NCBI GenBank assembly: GCA_015061115.1
Contig: SUXE01000016.1
Coordinates: 1 to 64,000, forward strand
Origin: Bacteroidales bacterium
GTDB taxonomy: Bacteria; Bacteroidota; Bacteroidia; Bacteroidales; Paludibacteraceae
Direction: 5' to 3'
DNA length: 64,000 nucleotides
Numbering within the stretch: position 1 is the first letter of the stretch; each line of letters starts with the position of its first letter. A program made the position numbers and the translations under genes. The notes under the pieces are model-generated. The model was given only the letters and a program-made list of their open reading frames with translations, had not been told where the DNA came from and made no database searches. Shown one piece after another: positions 61,080-64,000 of this stretch.

Positions 61080-61934
61080 ATGAAAAAAGCAATTTTATTC
61101 GCAAGCGTAGCGCTAGTGGCAGCTACATCTTGCAACCCATGGCAGGGAGAGATTGATCAGGCCAACAAGACTTCAGATTCTTTGAGAACTGTTTTGGCTG
61201 AGGAGCGTCAGATTTCACAGCAGATGTCTGATTTGTTCGAGGAGGTTAACGCTAACATGAAGCAGATCAAGGAGGTTGAGCTTGGTGTTCTTAACGACAA
61301 AGGTCAGGAAGGTGGTACAAACAAGGCTACTATCCAGGAGGATTTCAAACTAATCTCTGAGCGTATCCAGCAGAGCAACCAGAAGATCAACGAGTTGGAG
61401 GAGAAGTTGGCTAAGTCTAACGGTCAGCTTAACGGTCTTCGTGGTACAATCGGTAAGTTGAAGAAGCAGTTGGCTGAGAGCCAGGCTGAGATGGCTAAAC
61501 TTAAGGAGGAACTTGAGGCTAAGAACATCAAGATCGCTGACCTTGAGAGCGCAAACATCGCTGCTAATGCACGTATCGACTCAGTTAACAATGTTTCTGC
61601 ACAGCAGGCTGCTGCTATCGCTGCTCAGGATGCAGAGTTGAACGCAGTATACTACTTGGCTGCAGATAAGGCTACTTTGAAGAACAAGGGTCTTTTGGAG
61701 AGAGCTCTTAAGAAGGGTGGTGACATCAGAACTTCTGACTTTACTAAGGTTGACAAGAGAGATTTTACTGAGCTTGATCTTAAGACTAAGAAGGCTGTTA
61801 TCCTTTCTCGTCACCCATTGACATCTTACACTCTTCTTCCAAAGAGCGCTGAGGACAAGACTTTGATCTTGAAGATCAAGGATTACAACAGATTCTGGTC
61901 TACTTCAGACTACTTGATCATCCAGACTAAGTAA
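61080..61934 (+). CDS. Coiled-coil lipoprotein, probably highly expressed
   Basis: The 284-residue product begins with a lipoprotein leader (MKKAILFASVALVAATSC, Cys18). Residues about 35-185 form heptad-rich coiled coil (INELEEKLAKSNGQLNGLRG, LKEELEAKNIKIADLES). The final 85 residues fold differently (FTKVDKRDFTELDLKTKKAV, HPLTSYTLLP). The end resembles a Bacteroidetes group sometimes named after the collagen-binding Cbp1 protein; I hold that name loosely. Its codons are markedly uniform (aag, gct, ctt, gag), unlike its neighbours, which suggests strong expression. A strong terminator follows. Confidence 0.7.
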   Translation: MKKAILFASVALVAATSCNPWQGEIDQANKTSDSLRTVLAEERQISQQMSDLFEEVNANMKQIKEVELGVLNDKGQEGGTNKATIQEDFKLISERIQQSNQKINELEEKLAKSNGQLNGLRGTIGKLKKQLAESQAEMAKLKEELEAKNIKIADLESANIAANARIDSVNNVSAQQAAAIAAQDAELNAVYYLAADKATLKNKGLLERALKKGGDIRTSDFTKVDKRDFTELDLKTKKAVILSRHPLTSYTLLPKSAEDKTLILKIKDYNRFWSTSDYLIIQTK

Positions 61935-61954
61935 TTTTAGTTTAGATTTCATAT

Positions 61955-61986
61955 AATCCCGGCAATGCAAATTGTCGGGATTTTTT
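61955..61986 (+). terminator. Terminator of the coiled-coil lipoprotein gene
   Basis: Arms aatcccggcaat (61955-61966) and attgtcgggatt (61971-61982) pair over 12 bp with one G-U, followed by a run of T. Confidence 0.88.
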
Positions 61987-62011
61987 GTTTCTTTCACGTC
62001 CGTCAAAATGC

Positions 62012-62043
62012 CTTGCTTGATAACTGAAAAAATACTACCTTTG
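62012..62043 (+). promoter_or_regulatory. Promoter of the methyltransferase gene
   Basis: CTTG at 62012-62015, a 20-nt spacer and TACCTTTG at 62036-62043 fit the consensus with one mismatch in the -33. The leader would be only about 15 nt. Confidence 0.6.
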
Positions 62044-62064
62044 AGCAAATTAAAACAATTGATT

Positions 62065-62772
62065 ATGAGCGACGCATACGGCAAAGCCTTGACCGCATAT
62101 TTCAATGGAGATAAGAAGACTCGAATCAAAGTTGAAAGCAATGTGGTGGAGACGGAATATTGGAATATTAAGGAGTTCTTCCATACATGGGAACAGATGA
62201 GTGAGATAGAGCATCGTGCATTGAAACTGTGTGAAGGACGAACATTGGATGTAGGCGCTGGGTCTGGTAGCCATACTCTTTGGTTGCAGGATAAAGGTGT
62301 GGATGTTGAGGCGATTGATGTTTCTGCCGGTGCTGTCGATGTGATGAAGCAGAGGGGTGTCAAGAATGCTCAAATACGTGATTTTTATGATATCGTTGGA
62401 GAAAAATACGACACGTTGCTGATGCTGATGAATGGAGCAGGCATCGCAAAGACGATGAAGAATCTCCCGTCTTTCCTGAACCATTGCAAGAATATGCTTG
62501 CCGACGGAGGCAAAATCGTGATGGACAGCTCTGATCTGATTTATCTTTACACGGATGAAGACGGTAATGTTGATCCGGGAATAGATGATGAGCCTTATTA
62601 CGGGGAGATTGATTATGCCATCACTTACCGTGGAGAGAAGGATGAACCGTTTGAATGGCTGTTTGTGGATTTCAACCGTCTTAACGCTGTTTGTCAGATG
62701 TGTGGACTGAAAGCGGAGAAGGTTTATGAGAATGATCACTATCAATATTTGGTGGTGATTCGCAATGCGTGA
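62065..62772 (+). CDS. Class I SAM-dependent methyltransferase
   Basis: The start is the ATG at 62065; an earlier frame start lies inside the upstream terminator and promoter. The 235-residue protein has the SAM site TLDVGAGSGSHTLWL, the acidic turn VEAIDVSAGAV and TLLMLMNGAGIAK. Its substrate is unknown. It lacks motifs of rRNA or DNA methylases, so a small-molecule substrate is likely but not shown. A terminator follows at 62830. Confidence 0.85.
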   Translation: MSDAYGKALTAYFNGDKKTRIKVESNVVETEYWNIKEFFHTWEQMSEIEHRALKLCEGRTLDVGAGSGSHTLWLQDKGVDVEAIDVSAGAVDVMKQRGVKNAQIRDFYDIVGEKYDTLLMLMNGAGIAKTMKNLPSFLNHCKNMLADGGKIVMDSSDLIYLYTDEDGNVDPGIDDEPYYGEIDYAITYRGEKDEPFEWLFVDFNRLNAVCQMCGLKAEKVYENDHYQYLVVIRNA

Positions 62773-62829
62773 TTTTCGTGATGTGTAGCTTCTCTCAAGA
62801 TTAGAACAATATGTTTTGGATGTAAAAAT

Positions 62830-62871
62830 GCCGATTTTGTTTAATGGATTAAATAAAATCGGCTTTTTTTG
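62830..62871 (+). terminator. Terminator after the methyltransferase gene
   Basis: Arms gccgatttt (62830-62838) and aaaatcggc (62855-62863) form a 9-bp stem whose loop can pair further, followed by a T tract at 62864-62870. Confidence 0.88.
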
Positions 62872-63684
62872 TTTAGTCCATTAAAGAAAACGTTAATAAA
62901 TGCTCATCATATTCCTGTCGGACAAAAGGATATAATCGGCACTGAACAACGTATAAATCTGATGCGGCATTACGAAGAATATATGCATGATGGTGGTTTG
63001 CCTGCAGCCGCACTTCTTCCTGTCAGAACAAATTATTTGAATAGTGTTTATCAGAAAATTTATCTGGGAGACATTATTGCACGAAATAAGATCACTAATG
63101 TGGCTGGTATGCGAGTTTTGGTTCGAAAGATGGCTGAGAGTGTATGTCGCCCAATCAGTTATAATAGAATCAACAGTCTGATGTCAAGCGTTGGAGGAAA
63201 ATTGAGTCTTGCCACTACAATCAAATACATTGAGTATTGTGAAGACGCTTGGTTGTTACTTCGACTTAAGAATTATGTGAGTTGTTTGGCCGATAAGGAA
63301 AGCAATTGTAAATATTATTTCATCGATAATGGAATCTTGCGATTGTTTCTTATAGATAAAGACTCGATGTTGCTTGAGAATATGGTGGCTCTACACTTGT
63401 TTAGAAAGTATGGCCACGATATAGAGAACGATCAGGTTTACTTTTATAATGATGGGTTTGAAGTTGATTTTTATATACCCGAAGAAGAATTGGCAATACA
63501 GGTAAGTTATTCATTACGAGATGATGAAACGCGTCGTCGTGAATTGGATGCATTGAAAAAACTGCCAAATCGTTTATCTTGTAGACGACGATTGGTTTTG
63601 ACATATGATGAAGAGGGACAAATAGAGGATTCGCATGGAGTAGTGGAGATTGTGCCGTGCTGGAAATATTTTTTAGGGTTGTAG
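62872..63684 (+). pseudogene. 5'-truncated AAA/DUF4143 ATPase
   Basis: The open frame encodes the middle and end of a DUF4143-type ATP-binding protein: HYEEYMHDGGLPAAALLP, YLNSVYQKIYLGDIIARNK, YIEYCEDAWLLLRLKNYV and YYFIDNGILRLFLIDKD, then VDFYIPEEELAIQVSYSL. The N-terminal AAA domain with Walker A and B (about 150 residues) is missing; the frame starts inside the terminator of the previous gene, and the first ATG (near 62899 or later) has no good context. The break coincides with that terminator, as if a deletion or insertion removed the 5' part. The remaining frame is intact, so the loss is recent or the fragment is kept. Confidence 0.75.
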
Positions 63685-63709
63685 TATAATTTAAAATCTT
63701 CCTTATTTG

Positions 63710-63740
63710 TTTGCCCTTTGATTGTCATTGCCTATCTTTG
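63710..63740 (+). promoter_or_regulatory. Bacteroidetes-type promoter of ddl
   Basis: TTTG (63710-63713), a 19-nt spacer and TATCTTTG (63733-63740) match both halves of the consensus. The leader to the start at 63767 is about 20 nt. Confidence 0.8.
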
Positions 63741-63766
63741 TATGGACAATAAAAGTGTATCAACAA

Positions 63767-64000
63767 ATGAAAAAAAATATCGCAATTGTAGCAGGTGGCG
63801 ACCAGTCGGAAGTGGTTGTGTCACTGAAAAGTGCTAAGGGTATCTACTCTTTCATGGACAAAGAGAAGTATAATGTATATATTGTGACAATCATTGGCAC
63901 TGAGTGGAACTTGGAGGTTAATGATGCAAAATATCCAATCGACAAAAATGATTTTTCAGCTGATATAGATGGATTGAAAATCAAATTCGATTATGCCTAC
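63767..64000 (+). CDS. ddl: D-alanine--D-alanine ligase, N-terminal part
   Basis: The first 78 codons run off the window. The start KKNIAIVAGGDQSEVVVSLK and the stretch IYSFMDKEKYNVYIVTIIG are the N-terminal domain of a Bacteroidales D-Ala-D-Ala ligase, which makes the dipeptide for peptidoglycan. The ATP-grasp and catalytic parts are outside the window, so completeness cannot be judged. Confidence 0.88.
   Translation, partial: MKKNIAIVAGGDQSEVVVSLKSAKGIYSFMDKEKYNVYIVTIIGTEWNLEVNDAKYPIDKNDFSADIDGLKIKFDYAY

Noticed and set aside
62869-62961. TTG start for the DUF4143 protein
   Set aside because: The TTG lies in the T tract of a terminator and would still leave out the AAA domain.
1-64000. 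tRNA, rRNA, insertion sequences, prophage or integrase
   Set aside because: I looked in all gaps on both strands and saw no cloverleaf, no transposase or integrase motif and no flanking target duplications.

Overview
The window looks like a piece of a Bacteroidales chromosome, probably Prevotellaceae-like. The evidence is an AT-rich composition, many promoters of the Bacteroidetes type (TTTG, 19-20 nt, TAnnTTTG), a BspA-type leucine-rich repeat protein, a type IX secretion C-terminal domain, an UpxY-type antiterminator, a DUF4494 protein, a Rho with a long charged insert, and fused hisB. No tRNA, rRNA, integrase, transposase or CRISPR array was seen.

Layout. (1) 1-2620: a terminator, then four copies of a 70-bp three-hairpin repeat, a BspA-like surface protein built from 69-bp DNA repeats, a decayed fifth copy of the repeat, and a small T9SS-type protein. 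(2) 2635-4731, minus: hisB and fabD. (3) 4945-31412: one plus-strand exopolysaccharide/O-antigen locus of about 26 kb. It runs from an UpxY-like antiterminator with a long leader, through a Wzc-type tyrosine kinase, a PglF-like 4,6-dehydratase and a Wzx flippase, to nine glycosyltransferases, a pyruvyltransferase-family protein, an EpsG/Wzy polymerase, five family-3 acyltransferases, a PglC/PglD/PglE-like module and a GtrA-like protein, and it ends at a terminator. (4) 31546-35070, plus: an unknown lipoprotein, a pseudoprotease-FGE fusion, a DUF4494 protein, YggS and a small membrane protein. (5) 35104-49858, minus: an SGNH/MBOAT acetyltransferase pair; an operon of Ig-like lipoprotein, WbqC, acyltransferase, RadC and deacetylase-like protein; then a Cas4/RecB-nuclease helicase, a PrsW protease and an RlhA-like U32 protein. 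(6) 49999-56560: a His-rich secreted protein, YraN (minus), an AraC regulator, a 2[4Fe-4S] ferredoxin, Rho, a clostripain-like lipoprotein and an unknown protein. (7) 56610-59333, minus: a TfoX-N protein, then a CPBP protease, recX and prmC. (8) 59456-64000, plus: an unknown acidic protein, rsmI, a coiled-coil lipoprotein, a methyltransferase, a truncated DUF4143 ATPase and the start of ddl.

How it works together. The PglF, PglE and PglD homologues would make a UDP-2,4-diacetamido-trideoxyhexose and the PglC homologue would load it on undecaprenyl phosphate. The glycosyltransferases then build the repeat unit, Wzx flips it, EpsG/Wzy polymerises it and the Wzc kinase controls chain length. The acyltransferases and the pyruvyltransferase-like protein would decorate it, and the MBOAT/SGNH pair just downstream may add acetyl groups too.

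The most unusual signal is the 70-bp repeat. Five of six copies keep three successive hairpins while their stem sequences change on both sides together, and one diverged copy lies about 52 kb away. This points to a selected structured element that I cannot match to a family I know.
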